Below are positions 54,885 through 64,000 of a stretch of DNA of 64,000 nucleotides, piece after piece (the first letter of the stretch is position 1; every line of letters begins with the position of its first letter). The position numbers were made by a program, and so were the translations under genes. Origin of the DNA: Caldilineaceae bacterium. GTDB taxonomy: Bacteria > Chloroflexota > Anaerolineae > Caldilineales > Caldilineaceae. The stretch is from NCBI GenBank assembly GCA_022842065.1, contig JALHQH010000007.1:1-64000 (forward strand), read 5' to 3'. The notes beneath the pieces were generated by a model. The model saw only the letters and a program-made list of their open reading frames with translations, made no database searches and was not told the DNA's origin.

Positions 54885-55020
54885 CGGGAAACTCTACACC
54901 CCGGCTACCGGTCTGCTCCACCTGCGCGCCCGCGACCTGAACCCCACGTTGGGACACTTCCTCAGCATCGATACGGTCCAGCCCAATGCGTCCAGCAGTC
55001 AGGGTTTCAAGGTAGGTTGA
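54885..55020 (+). pseudogene. RHS core remnant
   Basis: A 45-residue scrap, KLYTPATGLLHLRARDLNPTLGHFLSIDTVQPNAS...SQGFK, matches the RHS-associated core of the upstream cassettes and ends at a stop after KVG. It lacks both start and toxin tip. It marks the right edge of the toxin island and shows that a further cassette was lost. Confidence 0.85.
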
Positions 55021-55055
55021 CTGTGCTCGGTGTCGGCAGTTGTGGCACGGGCGCT

Positions 55056-55472
55056 TTATGTGTCGCTTTGTTTGGGTTGCTCTGCTGTGTGTGCTACCCG
55101 CCGCGCCTCAAAGATCGGCTTTGCCTTCTCCAGCCCGTCCCACGCCGCGGCGAAACCGGCGTAGATCGCCACCTGCATAAAGGTTTCGACAATTTCGGCT
55201 TCGGTGGCACCGTTGTTGAGCGCCATCTCAATGTTGAGCGCCAAGGCGTTAACCCGCCCCTGCGCGGCCAGGGTGGCAATACTCACCAGGCTGCGTGTGC
55301 GTAAGTCGAGATTGGGTCGGTTCCAGATCTGGCCGCCGATGATCGCCATCACCGCCCGCTCAAATTCGGGCGAAACGTCATGAAAGCGGGCGCGCAGCGT
55401 CTCGATCTTGTCGTGGCCGACCATCTGGGCAAATTGTTCAATGCCCTGCTGATAGTGCTCGTCATTGCTCAT
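55056..55472 (-). CDS. Carboxymuconolactone decarboxylase/AhpD-family protein
   Basis: 138 residues from the ATG at 55472 (MSNDEHY). It has the helical AhpD-like fold pattern: FHDVSPEFERAVMAIIGGQIWNRPNLDLRTRSLVSIATLAAQGRVNALALNIEMALNNGATEAEIVETFMQVAIYAGFAAAWDGLEKAKPIF. The region near IGGQIWNRPNLDLRTRSL is typical of the CMD group. The CxxC pair of peroxidase-type AhpD is absent, so it resembles the gamma-carboxymuconolactone decarboxylase type; its reaction is unknown. It lies next to a dioxygenase-like gene on the same strand, 112 nt apart across a repeat. Confidence 0.88.
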   Translation of the reverse strand: MSNDEHYQQGIEQFAQMVGHDKIETLRARFHDVSPEFERAVMAIIGGQIWNRPNLDLRTRSLVSIATLAAQGRVNALALNIEMALNNGATEAEIVETFMQVAIYAGFAAAWDGLEKAKPIFEARRVAHTAEQPKQSDT

Positions 55473-55487
55473 GGGTGATTTCCTCAG

Positions 55488-55580
55488 ACGTAAAACGTGA
55501 AGCGTGAAACGTAATTCGTAATTCGTCATAGATGCACGCAATGGCTGAACGGCGAGTTACGTTTTACGTTTCACGCATCA
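55488..55580. repeat. Short inverted/tandem repeat tract (TTACGTTTTACG family)
   Basis: GTAAAACGTGAAGCGTGAAA at about 55491-55510 is inverted by TTACGTTTTACGTTTCACGC at about 55558-55577, with GTAATTCGTAATTCGT between. The units match the family at 8925-9032. It separates two same-strand genes. Confidence 0.75.
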
Positions 55581-55584
55581 CGAA

Positions 55585-56469
55585 TCAATTCGCTGGCACT
55601 TTTGCTAGCGCCGGCACCGTGTAAATCCGCTTCTCCATCATCATCTGGGTTTCGTAGAGTGAGCCACCCTTTTCCCCGGCGGGCAGGGGCATGAGTACCG
55701 GCACATTGGTCAGCCGTGGCGCTTTGGTTGGTTCGCCGCGCAGGATGTTGGCGTTAAAGGCCTCCCAGCCGGGGAAGGCATTCAGCGGCCAGGCATCGTT
55801 GGCGCAATATTGATAGAGCAGCAGGCGGCGCGGGTTGGGCGAGGTGTTCGGTGCGGAGCCGTGCAGCGCACGCACATGGTGGATCGAAATCCCGCCGGCA
55901 CCGACCTGGATCGGCACGGCGTTGCTGGGGTCGAAATCCGGCTCGGTCACCGCGCCGACAAAGAAGCCCTTGCTGTGGTGGTGGCTGAGGACTGGTCCCT
56001 TGTGCGAACCGGGGATCACCAGCAGACAGCCATTTTCCAGTGTCATCGGGTCGATGGCAATGCCCACGGCGAGCAGGTCGTCGTTGGTGTGGGGGTAGAA
56101 GGCCCAATCCTGATGCCATTCCACCGGGCTGCCAAATTGGGCATATTTCATGTTGAGCTTGTTGCCATTGGTGCGAAGCTGGGGGCCGATCAACTGCGCC
56201 ACAATATCAAGAATTTTGGGGTGGCGCATGGTCTGGTCATAAACTGCGTGTTGCTCAATCGGATTCTTCAGGCGGCGCAAGCGTGGCTCGGCCGCGGTGT
56301 GCCCTGGTTCCAAGTCAAAGGCCGCGGTATGTTCAGTCACCGCGCGCGACTGCTCGACAAAATCATCGGTGACCCGCCGTAACTCGGCGATTTCGGCTGC
56401 GCTGAGCACATTTTCGACGCCCAGATAGCCCTGTTCGTGGTAAAAGTCGATCTGTGATTGAGTAAGCAT
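55585..56469 (-). CDS. Phytanoyl-CoA dioxygenase-like Fe(II)/2-oxoglutarate oxygenase
   Basis: 294 residues from the ATG at 56469, preceded by AGGAGG. The double-stranded beta-helix fold is supported by the iron motif H-x-D in EWHQDWAFYPHTNDD, followed by the CLLVIPGSHKGP loop, the distal His in HVRALHGSAPNTSPNPRR and the 2-oxoglutarate-binding Arg downstream of it. This matches the PhyH family, which hydroxylates lipids or small metabolites and is often involved in secondary metabolism. The substrate is unknown. Translation is on the same strand as the CMD-family gene. Confidence 0.92.
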   Translation of the reverse strand: MLTQSQIDFYHEQGYLGVENVLSAAEIAELRRVTDDFVEQSRAVTEHTAAFDLEPGHTAAEPRLRRLKNPIEQHAVYDQTMRHPKILDIVAQLIGPQLRTNGNKLNMKYAQFGSPVEWHQDWAFYPHTNDDLLAVGIAIDPMTLENGCLLVIPGSHKGPVLSHHHSKGFFVGAVTEPDFDPSNAVPIQVGAGGISIHHVRALHGSAPNTSPNPRRLLLYQYCANDAWPLNAFPGWEAFNANILRGEPTKAPRLTNVPVLMPLPAGEKGGSLYETQMMMEKRIYTVPALAKVPAN

Positions 56470-56597
56470 TGATTCCTCCTGAATTGATTGATGATGTGGA
56501 ACGGACAACAAACAAATCGGTTAACCTCATGTTATACATGGGCAACCAACACTCGAACACGTTTTAACGTGTTTCGCACACCGGCCGGTGAATTCAT

Positions 56598-58478
56598 TCA
56601 CCGGCCGGCACCTGCCGGCACACAACTTGCACCAACGCAACCACGTGGTCCTGGCGGCTCATTATCCGCGGGGTTGTTGGCATCCGCAACGCAAGTAGGC
56701 AAATTGGTCGCCGCCTCCGGCAGACGCGAAAAGAGAACCGGTTGGGTTTTACCTTTGTAGGGGCGCATCCCCCAGGTCATTGACCCGGCAGCGTCCACCG
56801 TGTTGCCACAGACGCCACTGCCCCCAGCCTGGGCTTCTATTGCATAGTCAACCACGGCGAAAGTTTTGACGACATAGAGAATCTTCTGTTCGCCACAGTT
56901 ATGTTCGATGAATTCCGGCTGGCCAGGGGCAGGACAGGCGATCTCGTCGTCACAGTCGGAGGCCAGATAACCGCCGCGGCCATTAAAGTCGGTAAAGTCA
57001 TTGTAATAGCTGGCAAAGATATTGTTGCGGATGCGGTTGTTATAGGCCTGCCACTTGCGCGTTTCGACAACTTCGCCGGTGCAGCCGGTTGACGGGTTGG
57101 ACAGTAATGGTTCAACCAGAATGGGTTTCGGTTCGCCACCACCCAAGCGTAATGCCGCGCCACGCACCGTGCCGGTGACCAGGTTATGGGCAAAGAGATT
57201 GTTAGACGACCGGGCGTCGAGCGCCCCGCTGTCCTCGTCAAATTGGCCCTGGCAGCGGTTGTCGCGGATCACGTTGTTGATCAGTTGGGGCGTACTGATC
57301 GCCACGCTGGAATCAAAACCAGCACCCGTCGTTGTCGTTACCGCTGCCACCTGGTCGAGTGTAACCAGGCGGCCAATCGCGTCAACCTCTTCTTTGATAT
57401 CGATACACTCATTGCCATAGTCTGCGGTCGGCGTGACCCCTTCACGCAAGATATTGATCGGCGGTGGGGTCAGCGCGGTCTGCGCGCCGGGAAAAATATC
57501 GTTGTGATGGACCAGGTTGTTGTGTGAGCCGTCGGTCACTGCCGCCCAACTGGCCCCCCAATAGGCCTGTTTGTTGATCTGGCTGGCCCGAATCTGATAG
57601 GGGTCTACGCCAATGTAAATGCCTTCGCCATTTTTCCACAGGCGTTGTAACGGCTGAATTTTGAACTGATAGTAGCCGCAGCCGTGAATCGTGTTGTAGG
57701 CGATCTCATTGTCGTGGCTGCGCGTGCGCAGGCGAATACACTCACCGCCGCCATTCAGCACAATGTTGCCGACAATGCGCGAGTTGGCGGTGTTTTGTAG
57801 CCAGATCAGCCGGTTGAGCACGGCGACCTTGCGCGTCAGATCGGGAAAATCGGGATAGTGAAAGCCATCAACGGTCAAGTTCTCGATCACAATGTTGTCG
57901 CCGTTGACCACTTTGATCAGCGTCCCTTTGTCATTCGGGTGCTGATCAACGGGCGGCGCACTTTCAGGTGGATAGATCTCGTCGTTGGGCAGGCCCAGAA
58001 TGCGCGCCCGCGTTGTGCCCTCACTCAGCCCGCGCAGGGTAAAATTGCGCCGATTTTTGATCACAATGTTGCCATAGTAGGGGCCATCGTCGTTTTGGTT
58101 CCACCAATCACCGCCTACTTCTGGCCCGACCACCGTATCCCCAAAATCGTGATTGGCGATAAATGTCGTGTCCCCCGCCATACCACCCACGTAATCGCCC
58201 GGCCGCAAGCAGAGCACATAGGGGGTGCGCTGATCGCGCACCGCGTCAATGGCCGGCTGGATCGGCTCACCAGGGTTGAGGGTGCGGTTACAGGGGGCCG
58301 CGGTATACGGTTGCGCCGGCCCAATGCCGGCCAGCGTCTCCTCTGGGGCCGCGGGGGCGTAAGGGAATGCCGTAGTGGTCGGCAGTGGGCTGGGTGGCGT
58401 ACAAGCACCAATCAACAGCGCCAACAGCACCAGTGCGGGTTGTAGATTTTTGATCAGTGTCGGGTAACCTCGTGTCAA
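56598..58478 (-). CDS. Lipoprotein with right-handed parallel beta-helix
   Basis: 626 residues. A lipobox (LLALLIGAC) near residue 26 predicts a membrane-anchored lipoprotein, followed by a Pro/Thr-rich spacer. Residues about 70-590 contain Asn-rich repeated rungs such as NIVIKNRRNFTLRGL, NIVIENLTVDGFHY, NSRIVGNIVLNGGGECIRLRTRSHDNEIAYNTIHGCG and NNLFAHNLVTG. These are typical of pectate-lyase-like parallel beta-helix (PbH1) repeats. It may bind or cleave polysaccharide; the catalytic residues were not identified. The C-terminus holds several Cys. The gene stands alone on the minus strand. Confidence 0.85.
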   Translation of the reverse strand: MTRGYPTLIKNLQPALVLLALLIGACTPPSPLPTTTAFPYAPAAPEETLAGIGPAQPYTAAPCNRTLNPGEPIQPAIDAVRDQRTPYVLCLRPGDYVGGMAGDTTFIANHDFGDTVVGPEVGGDWWNQNDDGPYYGNIVIKNRRNFTLRGLSEGTTRARILGLPNDEIYPPESAPPVDQHPNDKGTLIKVVNGDNIVIENLTVDGFHYPDFPDLTRKVAVLNRLIWLQNTANSRIVGNIVLNGGGECIRLRTRSHDNEIAYNTIHGCGYYQFKIQPLQRLWKNGEGIYIGVDPYQIRASQINKQAYWGASWAAVTDGSHNNLVHHNDIFPGAQTALTPPPINILREGVTPTADYGNECIDIKEEVDAIGRLVTLDQVAAVTTTTGAGFDSSVAISTPQLINNVIRDNRCQGQFDEDSGALDARSSNNLFAHNLVTGTVRGAALRLGGGEPKPILVEPLLSNPSTGCTGEVVETRKWQAYNNRIRNNIFASYYNDFTDFNGRGGYLASDCDDEIACPAPGQPEFIEHNCGEQKILYVVKTFAVVDYAIEAQAGGSGVCGNTVDAAGSMTWGMRPYKGKTQPVLFSRLPEAATNLPTCVADANNPADNEPPGPRGCVGASCVPAGAGR

Positions 58479-59073
58479 GCTTGGCTGCCTTTATCGAACG
58501 GGAGTCTGACGTTTTTGCGCATCACATTTATTCTTGATGGGTAACGCATTCAGTTTGTGAGGGTTGGCCTAGTATATCATCCCACCACGCTTCCACCAAT
58601 TGCGATTTTTTGCTTGGTGAGCGCGCGGTTGGCTGGAAAACCGCCGCTTTTTGTTCCGCTACCGGTAACTAAAGTGATGTCAGTTTGAAACCAATACATT
58701 TATCCACGAAGACACACGAAGATTTCGCCTTTACTTCGGGTGTCTTCGTGTCCCTTCGTGGATCATCTAAAACTACGATTTTCTATCCGATTTCACTTTA
58801 ATACGACAACGCTAAATCGGTCGTGCCTAGCTGGTCCGTGACCAGTGGTATCGGCCCCAGCTGCTGGCCACGGACCAGCTAGGCACAGGCTGATTCGTGA
58901 CCGCGACCGTTGGCCGGCACTACCGTTTTTAAACCATGCATGTTTTCGACGATCTCTTTACAATGCGCTGGCCGCGCCATGCGCAAAATGGGGCCTGCAC
59001 CCAAACTCAGGTATAATGGCAACATCGAACCCATTTGCAACCAACTAACCAACTAACCAACCAACCACTACCA
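58479..59073. other. Gene-free region with two hairpins
   Basis: About 595 nt between divergent genes. An inverted repeat at about 58702-58763 (ATCCACGAAGACACACGAAG with CTTCGTGTCCCTTCGTGGAT) and another at about 58823-58886 (GTGCCTAGCTGGTCCGTG with CACGGACCAGCTAGGCAC) are clear. A short tract of AACCAACTAACC repeats lies at about 59036-59068 just before the start of the next gene. No coding frame is supported. Confidence 0.6.
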
Positions 59074-61089
59074 ATGACTGCTAAAAAACCACAACAGCCC
59101 TATACCCGTACGGTGCGCCTCTTGCAGGTGGTGCTGCTGTTGTTGATCTTTGCGGTGATGGGGACAGCCGGCGTGGCGTTAATGAGTGGCCCGCGGCTCT
59201 TTTTCCCGCCGACGCCCACCCTCACCCCGACCCCTGGCCCGCGCCTCACGTCGACCCCCGATTTTCGGACTACGCTCATCGCCGAAGATGTTGCCACCCA
59301 AGCGGCTTATGCGACGCTGGTGGTGGCTTCGAACGGACGCCTCTCGCCGTTGGGTTTGCCAACGACGCCACCCGTGGTGGTCGACCCCGCCGTGACCGTA
59401 ACTGCAACCGTTGCGCTGACGACCACCGCCACCCCCATCTCTGACATCCAGATCATTACCGATCCGGTCAGCGGCGGGGTGGTGATTGCGCTGCCATTGG
59501 TGAATGGTGGCCAGCCGATCTCTGTCTTGCCACCGCCGACCGCGACCCTGGTTCCTGGGATCGTGCCCACCGAAGTGTTTACGGCCACGGTGCCTGCGGA
59601 ATTGGTGCCCACTGAGACCCCAACGGAAACCTTTACACCACCGCCCCCCACCGAGACGCCAACACCGACCCCGACTTTGTTTTTTGTGCAAAGTCTGCGT
59701 GGGGTTGTTACCATTTCACCGGGGGCAACCGTCTATACGGGGCCCAGCTCACAATATGGGGTAGCGGGTTCGGTGAATTTTAATGATAGTTTGACGCTGC
59801 TCAATCGGGACGAAACCGGCGAATGGCTCTATGCCTGCTGTATCAATATCAACGGCAGCTCACAGCCCAACTGGATTCGCCAGGCCGCGGTGCCACCGCG
59901 CGATAATCCGCTGCCCAATGGTGCTCCACCGAATGCGACCCCCAATGATGTCCGCTGGTTGATGGTGCAACAAGCGCCCCCTACGACGACCCCCATTTTA
60001 ACGCCAACCCCGATCGCGCCGGAGAGCTACCCGTTTTATCGCTATGTACGCGGCAATAACAGCCGTGTGCCTAATCTGCCCCAGCCGCCTTATCAGCTGG
60101 ATTGGCCTTCCCCCTTCCGCGCTGTTGCCGCCATGAACTCGGCGGTGATTGTGGCCGGTGGCTATGTCATTGTGGGCAACCAGGATAATCATCTCTATGG
60201 TCTGGATCGCACCTTTGGCAACCAGCAATGGGCCTTTAACCTTAACCAGCCACTTGCTAATGCGCCGGTGGCACAGGACAATCTAATCTACTTTGTCAAT
60301 AGTGGTGGCCTCCTCTATGCGCTGAATGTGGTGGGTAATCAAGCCCAACAACTCTGGGCTAATTCAATTAATGGGGTACCCATCTCTAATCTCTACCTGG
60401 CTGGTAATCGCTTGTTGATCGCCACCCAGGAAACCGATGGTACACGCCGGATTGTGGCCATGGATCGCACGACGGGTGCCCTCTTCGCCGAACGTTACAC
60501 TGGGACGCCACAATTGGCTCCTCATCTCGCGGTCGGTAATCAATCGCTTTATATCGGTGACCCATCACTGCGCGCCGTTGATATTAATAAATTCGAGACG
60601 ATCTGGCAGCAGACCGAGGTGCCCAATTTGAGTGCGCCCCCTCTCTATTTGACCAACGGCCCCGTGGCGCTGGCTGAGCTCTATGTGACTGATAACCAAA
60701 ATGTGATCTATTTGCTCAATGCCAATACGGGGCAAATTGTCTGGCGTGTCAACCATGGCGTGCTGGTGACAGGCATGGCGATCGGGGATGAAAATCTCTA
60801 TCTTACCGGCAACAACTTTGTCATCGCCATTGCGCGCCGTACGGGGGCGTTCATCTGGCGTGTCGAGGTGCCGGGCTTAGTGGTAGGGGGGCCGATTGTT
60901 GATGCTGATCAGGTATTGGTGGTAACCAACAGCGGTAATCTGCGCATGTATGATCGAAACGGGACCCAAATCGAGACGGTGACCTTGCCCAACAGCGTAA
61001 CGGCAATGGGCGCGCCGGCCGTCAGCGGTCTTTTCCTCTATATACCCGCCAGCGATGGGCAGGTCTACGCCTTAAGGGGGCAACCATGA
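59074..61089 (+). CDS. Membrane-anchored PQQ-like beta-propeller protein with SH3b domain
   Basis: 671 residues from the ATG at 59074 (MTAKKPQQ). One N-terminal membrane helix (about residues 15-35) precedes a Thr/Pro-rich extracytoplasmic linker. An SH3b-like domain follows (about residues 215-290, [23 protein letters not shown]). The C-terminal 350 residues hold PQQ/YWTD-type propeller blades: [59 protein letters not shown] and [15 protein letters not shown]. These propellers normally mediate protein contacts outside the membrane rather than using PQQ. The stop overlaps the start of the following polytopic gene by 4 nt, so the two products probably work together. Confidence 0.85.
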   Translation: MTAKKPQQPYTRTVRLLQVVLLLLIFAVMGTAGVALMSGPRLFFPPTPTLTPTPGPRLTSTPDFRTTLIAEDVATQAAYATLVVASNGRLSPLGLPTTPPVVVDPAVTVTATVALTTTATPISDIQIITDPVSGGVVIALPLVNGGQPISVLPPPTATLVPGIVPTEVFTATVPAELVPTETPTETFTPPPPTETPTPTPTLFFVQSLRGVVTISPGATVYTGPSSQYGVAGSVNFNDSLTLLNRDETGEWLYACCININGSSQPNWIRQAAVPPRDNPLPNGAPPNATPNDVRWLMVQQAPPTTTPILTPTPIAPESYPFYRYVRGNNSRVPNLPQPPYQLDWPSPFRAVAAMNSAVIVAGGYVIVGNQDNHLYGLDRTFGNQQWAFNLNQPLANAPVAQDNLIYFVNSGGLLYALNVVGNQAQQLWANSINGVPISNLYLAGNRLLIATQETDGTRRIVAMDRTTGALFAERYTGTPQLAPHLAVGNQSLYIGDPSLRAVDINKFETIWQQTEVPNLSAPPLYLTNGPVALAELYVTDNQNVIYLLNANTGQIVWRVNHGVLVTGMAIGDENLYLTGNNFVIAIARRTGAFIWRVEVPGLVVGGPIVDADQVLVVTNSGNLRMYDRNGTQIETVTLPNSVTAMGAPAVSGLFLYIPASDGQVYALRGQP

Positions 61090-62603
61090 GTGAAAATCAG
61101 ATCCCCCGCACTGCGCATTTGCCAGCGAATCCGGATCAGCCGCAAAAGTTGCAACCGCTGCCGGGTTGGGATGTACTGTTGCTGGCGCTATTGCTCTTTT
61201 GTCTGCTGATGATCAATGGCTTTGCCGAAAGTAGTCTCGGTGGGCGCTTTCAGGATGTGGCGCGCCATCCCTGGTTGGGCCAACTGTTACCCCCTGCCGG
61301 CGTGGCCGCGATGGGCGAAATCGGACCCCGCCCCGCTGAACCGCTCTCCTTGTTGCTCTACGCGATGGCGCTCGGCTTGCTGGCGCTCTACGCCTGGGTC
61401 GATTTGGGGCTGGCCGGGCGGCTGCAACAGTGGTGCAAATGGACGCTGTTAATTTGCCTTGTCCTCTGCACGGTTTATCTGCCGACGGTTAAACTCATGC
61501 TGCTGGATGCGCAAGGCCCACGCGGCAGTTATTCTCATGATGGCGGGGTGTTGCAGACGGAAGCAACGATTGCTTTTTTCTTGGCCGGCAAAAATCCCTA
61601 TGTGGAGGATTACACCGCCACCCCGATGGCAACCTGGGGCCACCCGGACTTTCGCACTGCGCTCTATCACTATCCTTACCTGCCGTGGACCTTTGTCTTT
61701 AGCGCCCCTTTTTATCTGGTAGGGCAGGCAGTTGGCTTCTATGACCAGCGTGTTGTTTATCTTTTGTTGTTGACGGTGGCATTGGCTGTGGTCGGGCGGT
61801 TGGTGGGCGACCCACGTGGTAAGCTGGGGTTGGTTGCGGCTCTCGCCTTAAACCCGTTGCTGGCGCTTGACATGCTTTTTGGGCAGAATGATAGTTTTGT
61901 CCTCTGTTGGCTACTCTTTGCCCTGGTGGCCTGGCAGCGCTGGTTCAGTGCAGTGACCGCTGTGCCGGCTACTGCCTCATCGCTAGCGCCAAAGCTGGAA
62001 CAAAGGGCTGGACGCTGGCGTCTGCTCTCTGTGATCTGTTTTGGGCTGGCCTGTGCCAGTAAACCGACCGCCTGGTTTTTTGCCCCCTTTTACGGCTTGC
62101 TGCTGCTGGCCGATCAGCCAGGATTGCGTGCAGGGGTCTGGTTGGCCTTGCTCCGTCTCACGCCGCTCGCCTTGCGCCGCGTTTGGCCGGCACTAGCGGC
62201 CTTTTTGCTGCTGATTGGCCCTTACCTGATCTGGGATGCGTTTGCTTTTTATGATGATGTCTGGCGGTGGAGCAACGGGCAAGGCGAACATGGGTACCAG
62301 ATTTGGGGATGGGGGGCCAGCAACTTCGTTTTGCTCTTTGGTGGCCTGACTGACCGTTTTGCGCAGTGGCCCTTCTGGCGCCTGGAGTTAGTTTTGGCGC
62401 TGCCGACCTTGCTCTGGTTTTTGCATCGCCAATTGCGCGTCAATACCTTAGCCAACGCGTGCTGGCACTACGGCGTCTTTCTCTTGATCTTCTTTTATGG
62501 GAGCCGTTTTCTGAACGAGAATTACCTGGGGTACATCTTGGCCGTGCTTTTTGTGGCAATTATCCCGCTTTACAGTCGAGGGGGTGAAGGGGTGACGAGG
62601 TGA
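61086..62603 (+). CDS. Polytopic membrane protein, probable GT-C glycosyltransferase-like
   Basis: 505 residues with about ten to twelve hydrophobic helices. An extracytoplasmic loop after helix 3 contains [30 protein letters not shown]. This acidic/aromatic loop followed by [20 protein letters not shown] resembles polyprenyl-phosphate-dependent mannosyltransferase-like (GT87/DUF2029-type) proteins, but the family match is only by pattern. The C-terminal half holds long aromatic helices and ends with a short tail. It is coupled by ATGA to the upstream PQQ-propeller protein, suggesting a shared role at the cell surface, such as envelope glycan assembly. No ATPase motif is present. Confidence 0.72.
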   Translation: MSENQIPRTAHLPANPDQPQKLQPLPGWDVLLLALLLFCLLMINGFAESSLGGRFQDVARHPWLGQLLPPAGVAAMGEIGPRPAEPLSLLLYAMALGLLALYAWVDLGLAGRLQQWCKWTLLICLVLCTVYLPTVKLMLLDAQGPRGSYSHDGGVLQTEATIAFFLAGKNPYVEDYTATPMATWGHPDFRTALYHYPYLPWTFVFSAPFYLVGQAVGFYDQRVVYLLLLTVALAVVGRLVGDPRGKLGLVAALALNPLLALDMLFGQNDSFVLCWLLFALVAWQRWFSAVTAVPATASSLAPKLEQRAGRWRLLSVICFGLACASKPTAWFFAPFYGLLLLADQPGLRAGVWLALLRLTPLALRRVWPALAAFLLLIGPYLIWDAFAFYDDVWRWSNGQGEHGYQIWGWGASNFVLLFGGLTDRFAQWPFWRLELVLALPTLLWFLHRQLRVNTLANACWHYGVFLLIFFYGSRFLNENYLGYILAVLFVAIIPLYSRGGEGVTR

Positions 62604-62638
62604 AGGGGTGACAAGATGATACTATCTCCTGTCACCCT

Positions 62639-62796
62639 GTGATACTGTTGCACTATCTTACAACGGGATTCAAATCCCGGCCTGACAACGAGAAGCCGCC
62701 GCAGCGGCTGAGAAAACGATCCTAGCCGCTGCGGCGGCTTCTCGCTGTTAGCAAGGGGTTTTAACCCCATTTCGTAAGATAGCGCAACAGTATCAC
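62639..62796. repeat. 158-bp MITE-like element with nested inverted repeats
   Basis: Terminal arms of 23 bp (GTGATACTGTTGCACTATCT... at 62639-62661; complement at 62774-62796) differ at one position. Inside, CGAGAAGCCGCCGCAGCGGC at about 62689 pairs with its complement ending near 62744. Its size and terminal arms fit a miniature inverted-repeat element; it lies between convergent genes, so it may also terminate both. Confidence 0.8.
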
Positions 62797-62806
62797 CCTG
62801 TCACCC

Positions 62807-63676
62807 TTAATCTTCGTCCTCTGCGCCTTCCAGATCACGTAGATCGGGTTGGGTCAGGAATTGGTAGGCCTGTTGGAATTCGGTAAGATGTTTGTCAACC
62901 GAATTGGCATTGTCGCGACTGGCAATCTGAACTAAGGCCGCAAGGGCGGCAACCAGGGCGACGATACTGGGTAGTGGCCCGGCCACATCGGTTGGGGCAA
63001 AGATGACCCGATCCGAAACCCGATTGACTGGACTAGCGAGCGAACCAATAATGCCCAACGTGGTACAGCCCTTGAGGCGCGCCAATTCAAGCGACCGTGC
63101 CACATTGGAGCCGTAAGAGGTGGCACTAATCCCGATGACCAACGTGTTCGGGCTCACATTCATAAGGACGGCTGCCTTTTTGACCGCATCATTCGAGACA
63201 GCTTCGGCGGAAATGCCACGGTGGCGCAGTTGCTGAGCAGTTAACTCGGCTACCGCCTCGGCGTAGCCTTCCGCCACCAAAATGATGTGTTTGGCCCGCT
63301 CAAACATGTTGGCAATTTCTTCAATGTGTTCAGGCGGCATGTGGGTCAGCATCTGTTTTAGATTGTGCTGTTCATGCAACGTGCGGTCTTTGAAAACGCC
63401 GGCTGGATCAAGCCCCGAAAGCTCTTTGGGGCGATAGGACGCATAGATTTCTGACTTAACCTGGTCACGCACATCGTTGAGCAATTCGGGATAGCCGTTG
63501 TACCCGAGGCGTTGTGAAAAACGGACTACAGTTGTCGTATCAACACCAACCGCATACGCTAATTGCGCAGCAGTCATAAACGAAACTTCGTAGTAGTTAC
63601 TCATAATATAATCAGCCACTTTGCGGTAACTGCGGCTGAGATGGTCATAATACTCACGAATTTTTTCTCTATACAT
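62807..63676 (-). CDS. RpiR/MurR-family transcriptional regulator (HTH-SIS)
   Basis: 289 residues from the ATG at 63676 (MYREKIRE); a TTG 12 nt further upstream is the alternative. The N-terminal HTH_6 domain has YRKVADYIMSNYYEVSFMTAAQLAYAVGVDTTTVVRFSQRLGYNGYPELLNDVR. The C-terminal SIS domain (about residues 125-260) has ILVAEGYAEAVAELTAQQLRHRG, GISATSYGSNVARSLELARLKGCTTLGIIGS and DRVIFAPTDVAGPLPS. RpiR-type regulators bind sugar phosphates through SIS and control sugar or amino sugar catabolism. No target operon is adjacent in the window. The C-terminal tail is acidic. Confidence 0.93.
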   Translation of the reverse strand: MYREKIREYYDHLSRSYRKVADYIMSNYYEVSFMTAAQLAYAVGVDTTTVVRFSQRLGYNGYPELLNDVRDQVKSEIYASYRPKELSGLDPAGVFKDRTLHEQHNLKQMLTHMPPEHIEEIANMFERAKHIILVAEGYAEAVAELTAQQLRHRGISAEAVSNDAVKKAAVLMNVSPNTLVIGISATSYGSNVARSLELARLKGCTTLGIIGSLASPVNRVSDRVIFAPTDVAGPLPSIVALVAALAALVQIASRDNANSVDKHLTEFQQAYQFLTQPDLRDLEGAEDED

Positions 63677-63689
63677 TGAATGTTCCAAA

Positions 63690-64000
63690 TTCTAAGATAT
63701 TACTATTTATTAGGTATATAACAGAGCACAGGGTAAATAGGTACTGAACATTGTTAGATACTACACTAAGTATAACATTAATTTTGCATTTGTAAGTGAT
63801 GATTGCATCCATTCCTGCACTAGTTCATCGAAATTTGCAGGGTGGTATCACTTGCTATTAGCTGGTGATTCAGAAAAATACTTTCGACTTCGAACTATTC
63901 TCGCGGTTGGGGTAAACTGTGCGAGGTTTGGTTTCATCTACCGCTGCGAGCCTGAGTTTTTACAAAGTGCGTGTGCCGTTAGAAGCGAGTGTAGTCAATA
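63690..64000. other. Right-end intergenic region
   Basis: About 310 nt after the regulator's start, AT-rich from 63690 to 63800 and presumably carrying its promoter. No gene or strong repeat is seen before the window ends. Confidence 0.5.

Overview
The window looks like a chromosomal segment of a filamentous, heterotrophic Chloroflexota bacterium (Anaerolineae/Caldilineae-like). This is inferred from the moderately high GC content, the many secreted proteins with Thr-Pro linkers, SH3b and beta-propeller domains, a bacterial archaellin homologue, a mersacidin-type leader peptide, and abundant short palindromic intergenic repeats. No rRNA or tRNA gene was seen, so the taxonomy is inference.

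Layout. 1-2.8 kb is the end of a large CRISPR array (38 full repeats and one partial repeat, no cas genes in view). 3-13 kb holds an N-terminal-half polyphosphate kinase homologue, a sulfatase, a decayed sugar-permease gene, a large (alpha/alpha)-barrel-like protein, a secreted SH3b/propeller protein and a membrane fusion protein. 13-23 kb holds a hybrid histidine kinase with a MazG-like pyrophosphohydrolase, a 1249-residue secreted Asp-box protein, a family 4 alpha-galactosidase and a UPF1-like helicase. 23-32 kb holds a heterodimeric ABC exporter, a 2-hydroxyacid dehydrogenase, a NagB-like deaminase and a two-component signalling island. 33-39.7 kb is a RiPP operon: precursor peptide, LanM-type enzyme, HlyD-like stub, and C39-peptidase ABC exporter. 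39.8 kb has an archaellin-like protein. 41-55 kb is a polymorphic-toxin island: a 2282-residue RHS protein with a NucA/NucB-like nuclease tip, its likely immunity gene, then displaced RHS tip cassettes with deaminase-like toxins and further immunity-like genes, an IS3-family element inside one cassette, and a terminal RHS scrap. 55-64 kb holds a carboxymuconolactone-decarboxylase-like protein, a phytanoyl-CoA-dioxygenase-like protein, a beta-helix lipoprotein, a PQQ-propeller/SH3b protein coupled to a polytopic membrane protein, and an RpiR-type regulator.

The most unusual content is the RiPP operon. The precursor has an ordinary type II lantibiotic leader ending in GG, but its 20-residue core has no cysteine: eight Lys followed by a Ser/Arg repeat. 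The LanM enzyme appears altered in the same direction. By eye, the residues needed for Ser/Thr phosphorylation are present. Three residues linked to phosphate elimination are replaced. Both zinc cysteines and the catalytic His of the cyclase domain are missing. The coherent reading is a lanthipeptide synthetase repurposed as a peptide Ser/Thr kinase (or dehydratase only) acting on an SR-rich polycation, which is then trimmed and exported by an intact C39 transporter. This is inference from sequence and needs alignment and biochemical testing.
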